The notes under the pieces are model-generated. The model saw only the letters and a program-made list of their open reading frames with translations. It did not search any database and was not told the origin of the DNA. The position numbers and the translations under genes were made by a program. From Candidatus Woesearchaeota archaeon (lineage in GTDB: Archaea > Nanobdellota > Nanobdellia > Woesearchaeales > UBA11716), in the NCBI GenBank assembly GCA_013329175.1, contig DUKR01000060.1, positions 5,745 through 11,521 on the forward strand: a stretch of 5,777 nt of DNA, written 5' to 3'. How positions within the stretch are numbered: the stretch's first letter is position 1; every line of letters starts with the position of its first letter. Below, piece by piece: positions 1 through 4,141 of this stretch.

Positions 1-80
1 TTATTTTTTGGATGAAGCCCATGAGGAGATAACGAGGCTCTAATTTTTGTACCGTGTTGCTTTTTGTATTTCTTATACTG

Positions 81-98
81 CTAAATATGGCTATTTAG
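81..98. repeat. Short perfect inverted repeat
   Basis: CTAAATA (81-87) and TATTTAG (92-98) are perfect complements separated by the four bases TGGC. It could form a 7-bp hairpin in RNA or a protein-binding palindrome in DNA. No T run follows directly on either strand, so an intrinsic-terminator role is not obvious. Function unknown. Confidence 0.55.
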
Positions 99-120
99 TG
101 GCTCAATTCTTCAATATTTA

Positions 121-161
121 GTTTTCAGTTTTGAGAAGTGCGTTTTCAGGAATGTTTTCAG
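121..161 (+). repeat. Three GTTTTCAG direct repeats
   Basis: The 8-mer GTTTTCAG occurs at 121-128, 142-149 and 154-161, with a near copy GTTTTGAG at 127-134. Start-to-start spacings are 21 and 12 bases, so they are not a regular tandem array. They lie in noncoding DNA and could be iterons of a binding site or simply low-complexity drift. Confidence 0.45.
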
Positions 162-220
162 TGGTGATTTTGCTGCCAAAATGCCTGCTGATTTTTCTCA
201 AATATGCACATTACCCATAT

Positions 221-239
221 GGTTTTTGTTCCAAAAACC
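221..239 (-). terminator. Second hairpin downstream of the coiled-coil gene
   Basis: GGTTTTTG (221-228) and CAAAAACC (232-239) form a perfect 8-bp stem with a 3-base loop. Read on the minus strand it lies about 30 bases beyond the stop of the 271-825 gene and just past the first hairpin (249-268). It may be a backup terminator or a 3' end structure. Archaeal termination mainly needs T runs, and both strands of this stem provide a five-base T run. Confidence 0.45.
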
Positions 240-248
240 TGCCAAACG

Positions 249-268
249 AAAAAAGCAAAACTTTTGCT
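249..268 (-). terminator. Probable terminator of the 271-825 gene
   Basis: AGCAAAA (254-260) and TTTTGCT (262-268) are complementary around a single base; a real hairpin would open the inner A/T pairs. On the minus strand the stem begins two bases after the TAA stop at 271-273 and is followed by a T6 run (254 down to 249). Position, stem and T run together fit transcript termination of the minus-strand gene. Confidence 0.6.
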
Positions 269-270
269 CT

Positions 271-825
271 TTAGCAAAAACATCCGAGCGGCGCCTGGGT
301 AAGCTTCAGGATGTTCTCCTTTGCCTGGCGGCGCTTGAAATTCTGCTCGAGAGCAAGATGGGGGATGCCCGAATGGTAGCGCTTGAGAATGGGAACACCT
401 TTCTCTACCATGCCTCCCACATAATTTGCGATGATGTCCTCAGAAAGGCCGGTTGCTCTGGCAAGCGACTTGTAGGTGACATGGCCCCTCTCCTCAAGGG
501 TATAGAGGACGAGGAAGATGTCCTGCTCTCTCTTTGAGAGCGGCCGGATGTCGTACTCGGGCATCTTCTCCCTATCATAGCCCTTCTCTGCCTGCAGGAA
601 GAGCTGCATCTGGTCCATACGCTCAGCAAGCCTGTTCATCTTTGCATCAAGCTCGGAAAGGTAATGGTGGATGGTCTGGATCTCGTTGGTGTTCTCGTTA
701 ATTGCCACGAGATGGTCCTCAAACTCACCACGTATCTGAGAAAAAGCGGTTTTAATCTGGTCACCAGCGTCGCTGATAGCCTTAACATTGGATAGCTTCT
801 GCTCTGTCTCTACCTCGAGATACAT
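271..825 (-). CDS. Coiled-coil and winged-helix protein (probable DNA-binding)
   Basis: 184 residues. Residues about 1-85 are predicted long helix with heptad-like spacing (motifs such as LSELDAKMNRLAERM), so probably a coiled-coil dimerisation region. Residues about 96-163 look like a winged helix-turn-helix: LSKREQDIFLVLYTLEE forms helix 1, VTYKSLARATGLSEDIIANYV is a helix-turn-helix pattern, and GVPILKRY plus the following strand form the wing. The last 20 residues are basic and end in CFC. The ATG at 825 is chosen because a strong Shine-Dalgarno-like GGGGGTG (minus strand, 840 to 834) lies 8 bases upstream, with a TATA-like element further up. The next gene upstream on the same strand has the same architecture, suggesting paralogues or partners. 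A DNA-binding role is inferred from the fold; the target is unknown. The pattern is familiar from uncharacterised DPANN proteins. Confidence 0.85.
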   Translation of the reverse strand: MYLEVETEQKLSNVKAISDAGDQIKTAFSQIRGEFEDHLVAINENTNEIQTIHHYLSELDAKMNRLAERMDQMQLFLQAEKGYDREKMPEYDIRPLSKREQDIFLVLYTLEERGHVTYKSLARATGLSEDIIANYVGGMVEKGVPILKRYHSGIPHLALEQNFKRRQAKENILKLTQAPLGCFC

Positions 826-833
826 ACCGATAA

Positions 834-888
834 CACCCCCTATTTGTTCAACTCTGGAGGTTTCCTCTAACGCACAGGTTTAAAAATG
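834..888 (-). promoter_or_regulatory. TATA-like element and ribosome binding site of the 271-825 gene
   Basis: On the minus strand ATTTTTAAAC (888 to 879) is TATA-like. A start site about 27 bases downstream would be near 856 and give a leader of roughly 30 bases. This leader contains GGGGGTG (840 to 834), 8 bases before the ATG, a good match to the archaeal anti-Shine-Dalgarno. The gene therefore appears to have its own promoter even though it follows the 926-1810 gene on the same strand. Confidence 0.55.
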
Positions 889-906
889 TTTAGCCTGTCG
901 AGGCTA
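883..906 (-). terminator. Hairpin plus T run ending the 926-1810 transcript
   Basis: TAGCCT (891-896) and AGGCTA (901-906) form a perfect 6-bp stem with a GTCG/CGAC tetraloop. On the minus strand the stem lies about 20 bases after the TAG stop at 926-928 and is followed by AACATTTTT. That T5 run is also the first half of the TATA-like element of the next gene, so terminator and promoter overlap. Confidence 0.5.
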
Positions 907-925
907 TGTGTTGGCTCCTACATGC

Positions 926-1810
926 CTATCTTTCCTGTGCAATCCCCTGCTGCTTTGCCAGGTAATGCTTCTCCTTGCCGCTCCTGACGGCTGAGATGTC
1001 GTCGCGCTCCTCCAGCTCCTCAAGGAGGCGGTAGAATGAGCTTTTGGAGCAGAGCCCCTGCTCCTCGACTATCATCTCCTTTAACTGAAGTGCTGACACC
1101 TTGCCATACTTCTTGATCATGGAGATGATGAGGGATTTGACGTATTCCTTGGAATTTCTTGTTATTTTCTTGAGCATCTTTTCCTTGAGGGATGAACGCT
1201 TCTCCTCGAGCCGCTCAAGCCTCCTTGAGAGGTCAATAATCCCGCTAGGGGCATCTGCGGGTGCAGCCAATGCCTCCTCATGGCGGCTTTTCAGCTTCTC
1301 CTCAAGGGCATCAAGGCGGCGGATGATGTCCTCCTGCTCAAACTGCTCGTCAATCATGCGGCGGATGTCGCCTCTGCTCGGAACATCACGAAGGGCATCT
1401 GATAAAGCGCTCACTTTCTCCTCAGCCTTCCTGAGGGACTCCATTGACGCAAGCTCTTTCACCTTGCTGCTGAGGGCATCAATCCCGCCGCTGGCATTCT
1501 CAAGAAGGAAGTGCTGATCCCTCAACTCGGCTCGGGTGGGGGCGGAATCTATCCGGCCTGAGAGCGCCATGATGGCCTGCTGCTGCCGGGAGAGCTTATC
1601 AGTGATGGCTGCAAGCTGGGAGGAGAGCGAGTCCATCCTGCGGCCAGCGTCGTTGTGCCTCCCCTTCTGGCCTTCTAATTCTGCGTGAAGGTATTGTATC
1701 CATTGCGCCGCAAGGCTCACGTCATCCCTGACCTTGAGAAAGGCGCTGCGCATGGCGGCCTGGAATTCCTGGAACCTTGACCTTACGACGACATCCCTTC
1801 TGAAGAACAT
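926..1810 (-). CDS. Long coiled-coil protein with C-terminal winged helix
   Basis: 294 residues from the chosen start. After a short basic N-terminus (MFFRRDVVVRSRF), residues about 10-215 are almost all predicted helix rich in A, E, K, L, R and S, with breaks near residues 100 and 175-190 (AAPADAPSG); this looks like a segmented coiled coil. Residues about 218-288 form a winged helix (EYVKSLIISMIKKYGKVSALQLKEMI, then CSKSSFYRLLEEL as recognition helix and a KEKHYL wing). The frame stays open up to base 2149, but upstream of 1816 it encodes a P/S/L-rich run that is only the complement of a purine tract. ATG 1810 is preferred over ATG 1816 because the TATA box is about 26 bases upstream, giving a leaderless mRNA. 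Probably DNA-binding; target unknown. Same layout as its downstream neighbour. Confidence 0.85.
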   Translation of the reverse strand: MFFRRDVVVRSRFQEFQAAMRSAFLKVRDDVSLAAQWIQYLHAELEGQKGRHNDAGRRMDSLSSQLAAITDKLSRQQQAIMALSGRIDSAPTRAELRDQHFLLENASGGIDALSSKVKELASMESLRKAEEKVSALSDALRDVPSRGDIRRMIDEQFEQEDIIRRLDALEEKLKSRHEEALAAPADAPSGIIDLSRRLERLEEKRSSLKEKMLKKITRNSKEYVKSLIISMIKKYGKVSALQLKEMIVEEQGLCSKSSFYRLLEELEERDDISAVRSGKEKHYLAKQQGIAQER

Positions 1811-1830
1811 GCCCATAGCCTGGGCAGGGA

Positions 1831-1841
1831 GATATATAAAG
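1831..1841 (-). promoter_or_regulatory. TATA box of the 926-1810 gene
   Basis: CTTTATATATC on the minus strand is a near-ideal archaeal TATA box, centred about 26 bases upstream of ATG 1810. No Shine-Dalgarno lies before that ATG, so the transcript is probably leaderless. This box is the main reason for rejecting the much longer open frame upstream. Confidence 0.75.
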
Positions 1842-1845
1842 ATAT

Positions 1846-1872
1846 CGTTCCCAAATAGCCAAAATGGGAACG
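1846..1872. promoter_or_regulatory. Operator-like inverted repeat beside the TATA box
   Basis: CGTTCCCA (1846-1853) and TGGGAACG (1865-1872) are perfect 8-base inverted repeats separated by 11 bases. Centre-to-centre spacing of the arms is 19 bases, close to two helical turns, as in dimeric regulator sites. It covers the BRE and upstream region of the minus-strand promoter at 1831-1841, where archaeal activators or repressors commonly bind. The half-site TGGGAA recurs through the spacer. Confidence 0.5.
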
Positions 1873-1948
1873 TTAAGGCACGGTATTGGGAAGGTAGTAG
1901 GACTGGAGAGGAATACATCTTCGACGAAAAATGATGGCGCATAGGGAT

Positions 1949-1982
1949 AGTCCCAGGACAATTCTGGGAATGTTCTGGGACT
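1949..1982. repeat. 12-bp inverted repeat in the divergent spacer
   Basis: AGTCCCAGGACA (1949-1960) pairs with TGTTCTGGGACT (1971-1982) in 12 positions with one G-T pair, around a 10-base loop. The loop contains another CTGGGAA, so CTGGGA(A/C) occurs twice in the right half. It could be a hairpin in RNA or a cluster of sites for the same protein as the 1846-1872 repeat. No T run follows on either side, so it is not an obvious terminator. Confidence 0.6.
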
Positions 1983-2078
1983 AAGTTGGGAATGAGAATG
2001 AGACCAAGCGGTGAGGGGGACCAGCAAATGAGGGAGGGAGGAACCGACGAGGGAGAAGGAAGAAGAGAGAGGCAGCAG

Positions 2079-2122
2079 GGGATTGAGAAGGGAATAAGGA
2101 GGGAATGAGGCGGGAATGAAAC
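2079..2122 (+). repeat. Four 11-base tandem repeats (GGGAATGARRM-like)
   Basis: Units start at 2079, 2090, 2101 and 2112, each exactly 11 bases, beginning GGGATTG, GGGAATA, GGGAATG and GGGAATG. The period equals about one turn of DNA, so the GGGAAT cores would lie on one helix face. This is typical of co-operative binding arrays, but slippage in a purine tract is an alternative. Confidence 0.55.
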
Positions 2123-2257
2123 AGGAAGGCAGGGGGATGAAGAAGACAAAAGCCAGCTGAAAAGTGAGGATGGGGAGGGAGCATAAGCAGCAAAGAATCA
2201 CCCTGATATTACTGAAAAAATAGCGATGGCGCTTGAACAGGGGAGCGTGGGATGAGA

Positions 2258-2270
2258 AAAGCTTTATAGG
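2258..2270 (+). promoter_or_regulatory. TATA box upstream of the methyltransferase
   Basis: AAAGCTTTATAGG contains a TATA-like element. A start site about 27 bases downstream falls at the ATG of a short open frame (2292), so either a leaderless leader peptide or an 85-base untranslated leader precedes the methyltransferase start at 2377. Confidence 0.55.
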
Positions 2271-2291
2271 GGGGGCTCTTAGCCATTTCCG

Positions 2292-2348
2292 ATGGAAAAG
2301 GCAGAGATATTAGCCAAAAGTGAGGGGGAAAAGGCATATCGGGAGTGA
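2292..2348 (+). CDS. Possible 18-residue leader peptide
   Basis: ATG 2292 opens an 18-codon frame (MEKAEILAKSEGEKAYRE) ending in TGA at 2346-2348. Its ATG sits where transcription from the 2258-2270 TATA box should begin, which would make it a leaderless open frame. It is out of frame with the methyltransferase and stops 28 bases before that gene's ATG. The peptide is charged and helical-looking, with no clear attenuator features such as a codon run. It may be a regulatory upstream frame or a chance ATG; there is no direct evidence of translation. Confidence 0.3.
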   Translation: MEKAEILAKSEGEKAYRE

Positions 2349-2376
2349 AACGGGTGAAAAGTGAGGGCTGGAAAAC

Positions 2377-2991
2377 ATGCTGCTGACAAAGGCTAGCCTT
2401 GCTATCAGGCTATCCAGACTGAGGGTGTTTGATTCAGCGAATCTGCGAAGGGAGCAGTACCCGACAGATTCTGAGATTGCAGCAGACATCCTGTGGAAGG
2501 CATACCTTTTGGGTGACCTTAGCTGCAGGACAGCAGCAGACCTAGGTTGCGGGACAGGGATATTAGGAATTGGCCTGCTGCTTTGGGGGGTAAAGAGAGT
2601 CCACATGATAGATTCTGATGAAAAGGCGCTTACGATAGCTAGGGAAAACCTTACCGGCGTTAAAAGTGAGGGTTCGTACGACCTTATCCATGCTGATATC
2701 GCCTCCTTTGACAGGAAAGTTGATCTTGTGGTCCAGAACCCGCCGTTTGGGACGAAAGTGAGGGGCGCGGACAGGGCGTTTTTGGAGAAAGCATTTACTT
2801 TGGCTGATGTGGTTTATTCGTTCCATAAGAGTTCGACTGCCCCCTTTGTCAAGAGCATGGGAAGTAAGCATTCATTCCCAGTAACCCATCAATGGGACTA
2901 TGATTTTCCATTGAAGCATTCCCATTCTTTTCATAGGAGGAATATCCATCGTGTTGCTGTCTCTGCTTTCAGATTTGTGAGAGAAAAGTGA
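2377..2991 (+). CDS. METTL5-type RNA N6-adenine methyltransferase
   Basis: 204 residues, the usual length for archaeal members of this family. It should transfer a methyl group from S-adenosylmethionine to an adenine N6 in RNA; the human relative METTL5 modifies 18S rRNA, so archaeal 16S rRNA is the likely but unproven substrate. Visible motifs: family N-terminus LAIRLSRLRVF with EQYPT at 26-30, SAM-binding motif I DLGCGTG at 55-61, acidic MIDSD at 77-81, catalytic NPPF at 121-124, YSFHK at 147-151, and YDFPL with FHRR near 175-188. ATG 2377 is supported by an in-frame TGA at 2362-2364, the family N-terminus and GAGGG 9 bases upstream. Repeats AAAAGTGAGGG and CATTCCC are embedded in the gene without changing its length. 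rpoL follows 112 bases later with its own promoter. Confidence 0.9.
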   Translation: MLLTKASLAIRLSRLRVFDSANLRREQYPTDSEIAADILWKAYLLGDLSCRTAADLGCGTGILGIGLLLWGVKRVHMIDSDEKALTIARENLTGVKSEGSYDLIHADIASFDRKVDLVVQNPPFGTKVRGADRAFLEKAFTLADVVYSFHKSSTAPFVKSMGSKHSFPVTHQWDYDFPLKHSHSFHRRNIHRVAVSAFRFVREK

Positions 2992-2994
2992 GGG

Positions 2995-3055
2995 TTCATT
3001 CCCACAATCCCACTGCTTCATTCCCAAACTCATTCCCATCATTCTCCCGACGGGA
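2995..3055 (+). repeat. CATTCCCA cluster between the methyltransferase and rpoL
   Basis: TCATTCCCA occurs at 2996-3004, 3018-3026 and 3030-3038, with degenerate copies in between (AATCCCA near 3006, CATTCTCCC near 3040). A short palindrome TCCCGACGGGA follows at 3045-3055, about 18 bases upstream of the rpoL TATA box. TCATTCCCA also occurs inside the methyltransferase gene at 2872-2880, with CATTCCCA at 2917. The repeats are inverted relative to the GGGAATG copies at 1966-2118. Confidence 0.6.
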
Positions 3056-3072
3056 AAATGGGAAACGCAAAC

Positions 3073-3080
3073 CTTTTTAA
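3073..3080 (+). promoter_or_regulatory. TATA box of rpoL
   Basis: CTTTTTAA (within CCTTTTTAAAC) is centred about 27 bases upstream of the rpoL ATG at 3104, and is preceded by purine-rich GAAACGCAAA, which suits a BRE. No Shine-Dalgarno lies before the ATG. The transcript is probably leaderless and should run through the AMMECR1-family gene. Confidence 0.7.
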
Positions 3081-3103
3081 ACAGCTCTGGATTCCATTAC
3101 AGT

Positions 3104-3376
3104 ATGGAACTGAAGGTCATTGAATCAAAGAAACACAGGATGGTTTTTGAGTTGTCAGGCGCAAATTTAGGATTCTGCAATGCGCTCAAGGATGCTATGC
3201 AGCGGGATGAGTCAGTAAGGCTTGCTACTTTCGGCATCAGGCACCCGCTCATCTCAAAGCCGGAGTTCACCATTGAGACCAGCAGTGAAGAGGCGGCAAC
3301 GGCTGCTGCCAATGCTGCTGCTGTGCTGAAGAAACAGGCTGAAAAGCTTTCCAAGGCAATTGCAAAAGAGATATAG
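3104..3376 (+). CDS. rpoL: DNA-directed RNA polymerase subunit L (Rpo11)
   Basis: 90 residues, the normal size for archaeal RpoL. The subunit pairs with Rpo3 (RpoD) to form the platform on which the two large subunits assemble; it corresponds to eukaryotic Rpb11 and half of the bacterial alpha dimer. The family signature is clear in ATFGIRHPLISKPEFTIET (residues 41-59), matching the usual A-Y-x-I-x-HPL-x-x-x-P-x-F-x-I-x-T. The usual DHTLxNxLR stretch is diverged here to ANLGFCNALKDAM (20-32), keeping the Asn and Leu. Residues 60-90 form an Ala/Lys-rich dimerisation helix. The ATG matches the family N-terminus (MELKVIE) and the leaderless promoter. The AMMECR1-family gene follows after 12 bases, so the two are probably co-transcribed. 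Confidence 0.92.
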   Translation: MELKVIESKKHRMVFELSGANLGFCNALKDAMQRDESVRLATFGIRHPLISKPEFTIETSSEEAATAAANAAAVLKKQAEKLSKAIAKEI

Positions 3377-3388
3377 AGGTTAGCCAAA

Positions 3389-3985
3389 ATGGTTCCGTTC
3401 TCTCTGGAACACGGCCATGAGCTCATCCATCTTGCGCGTCTAGCTGCAACGCAGGCAATTGTACGGCGCTCAGTGACGTTTTCTCGAAAACAGATTTCTT
3501 GGTTCTCTTTCTATTCTCCTACATTTGTGACGCTCTATAAGCAGGGCGTTGAGCGAGGGATGGGTGGGAGAGCTGATGACGGGCTGCCGTTGTATGAAGG
3601 GATTGCTTTTGCAGGGGCCGCTGCTGCAAGGGACCAGCGCTACCCACCACTGTTGAAGGAAGAGATGGGGCAGGTAACAGTGGAGGTTGCTGTGCTGAGC
3701 ATACCGAGGTTTCTTGAGGTTCATAATCCTGAAGAATTGCTTTCCCTCATCCAGCCTGGCAGGGATGGCATCCTTTTGCGCTCTACCTATGCTGAAGGAA
3801 TTATCCTGCCTCAGGCTGCTGCAAGGGCAGGATGGAATGCCTCCCAGATGCTTGCTTCTGCCTGCACTGCAGCAAACCTAAAAGCTGATTCATGGAAGAG
3901 CTTTGATGATGCACGGGTGTATGGTTTTACCGCTTCAGTGTTTACCGAGCAGGCTCCTAACGGACATGTGATAACGGTTATGTAA
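3389..3985 (+). CDS. AMMECR1-domain protein with altered signature motif
   Basis: 198 residues, close to usual. The family is conserved in archaea and eukaryotes (human AMMECR1) but its biochemical role is not established. Matching features: ELIHLARLAATQAI helix (11-24), FVTLY (46-50), LPLYEGIAFAGAAAA (66-80), DQRYPPL (82-88), TVEVAVLS (97-104), GRDGILL (124-130), ILPQAAARAGW (139-149), Cys159, W169 and RVYGFTASVF (176-185). The diagnostic LRGCIG hexamer is replaced by ERGMGG (55-60) and the segment before FVTL is not the usual G-V. The frame is intact across this region, so it is not a frameshift. ATG 3389 has GAGGT 8 bases upstream, overlapping the end of rpoL. A T6 run directly after the stop suggests the operon ends here. 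Confidence 0.88.
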   Translation: MVPFSLEHGHELIHLARLAATQAIVRRSVTFSRKQISWFSFYSPTFVTLYKQGVERGMGGRADDGLPLYEGIAFAGAAAARDQRYPPLLKEEMGQVTVEVAVLSIPRFLEVHNPEELLSLIQPGRDGILLRSTYAEGIILPQAAARAGWNASQMLASACTAANLKADSWKSFDDARVYGFTASVFTEQAPNGHVITVM

Positions 3986-3992
3986 ATTTTTT
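3986..3992 (+). terminator. T-run terminator of the rpoL operon
   Basis: A T6 run (3987-3992) begins two bases after the TAA stop at 3983-3985. Archaeal RNA polymerase commonly stops at such oligo-T tracts without needing a hairpin, and no strong stem is seen here. Confidence 0.5.
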
Positions 3993-4063
3993 GGTATTGA
4001 TAGCTTGAGATGCTTATATTCATTATTTTGAAGGGTTAACCTACCTAGTGCCCAACTACCCAC

Positions 4064-4136
4064 ATATTTATATACCAGAATGCCAAATTTCTTTTTGATT
4101 TCCTCATCTAGCCTTCCCAATGGCAACGGTGATGAT
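4064..4136 (+). promoter_or_regulatory. Promoter and ribosome binding site of the 4142 gene
   Basis: ATATTTATATACC (4064-4076) is a good TATA box, predicting a start near 4098 and a leader of about 44 bases. GGTGATGAT (4128-4136) is a strong Shine-Dalgarno, its GGTGAT ending 8 bases before the ATG. The gene thus uses a leadered mRNA, in contrast to rpoL. A weaker TATA-like GCTTATATTC lies near 4012-4021. Confidence 0.6.
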
Positions 4137-4141
4137 ACACA

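Larger units (their letters stand above)
1..220. other. T-rich noncoding stretch
   Basis: No gene is supported here. The + strand is T-rich with many T runs (for example after base 43 and around 60-70), as expected for a region of transcript ends. It holds an 18-base inverted repeat at 81-98 and a set of GTTTTCAG direct repeats at 121-161, listed separately. A 13-codon open frame runs from the left edge to a TAA at 41-43 and could be the tail of a gene outside the window, but it is too short to support. Confidence 0.5.
1873..2257. other. Divergent spacer with an 84% purine strand
   Basis: No gene is supported. From about 1988 to 2170 the + strand is roughly 84% A+G (about 30 pyrimidines in 183 bases by hand count). 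The complementary strand yields spurious open frames rich in P, S, L and F. The stretch contains a 12-bp hairpin (1949-1982), four 11-base direct repeats (2079-2122) and the first AAAAGTGAGG copy (2160-2169). Such tracts can be nucleosome/histone-poor, can form triplexes, or can serve as arrays of protein sites. Confidence 0.6.
2160..2994 (+). repeat. Dispersed AAAAGTGAGGG repeat, six copies
   Basis: Copies lie at 2160-2169 (AAAAGTGAGG then A), 2316-2326, 2357-2367, 2662-2672, 2755-2764 (one base short at the left) and 2984-2994. All are on the + strand. Copies at 2662 and 2984 extend to the same 14-mer AAAAGTGAGGGTTC. Three copies lie before the methyltransferase gene, two inside it and one over its stop codon, in three different reading frames, so the similarity is not imposed by protein sequence. 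The copy at 2357-2367 also supplies the GAGGG Shine-Dalgarno-like element of the methyltransferase. Function unknown. Confidence 0.6.

Noticed and set aside
2..43. 13-codon open frame from the left edge (ending DEAHEEITRL)
   Set aside because: It could be the end of a plus-strand gene followed by a T run, but it is too short to separate from chance.
181..537. Plus-strand open frame of 118 codons
   Set aside because: It is mostly the complement of the well-supported minus-strand winged-helix gene, with no ribosome binding site or family pattern.
1101..1517. Plus-strand open frame of 138 codons
   Set aside because: It lies entirely antisense to the coiled-coil gene; its S/R-rich composition is a frame shadow.
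2079..2122. CRISPR-like array
   Set aside because: Units are only 11 bases, with no unique spacers.
1811..2149. N-terminal extension of the 926-1810 gene up to an ATG at 2149
   Set aside because: The extra 113 residues are a P/S/L-rich run that merely mirrors the purine tract, and a strong TATA box plus operator-like repeat lie inside it.
4129..4135. GTGATGA as box C of a C/D guide RNA
   Set aside because: No box D or C'/D' partner at a suitable distance; the element is explained as a Shine-Dalgarno.
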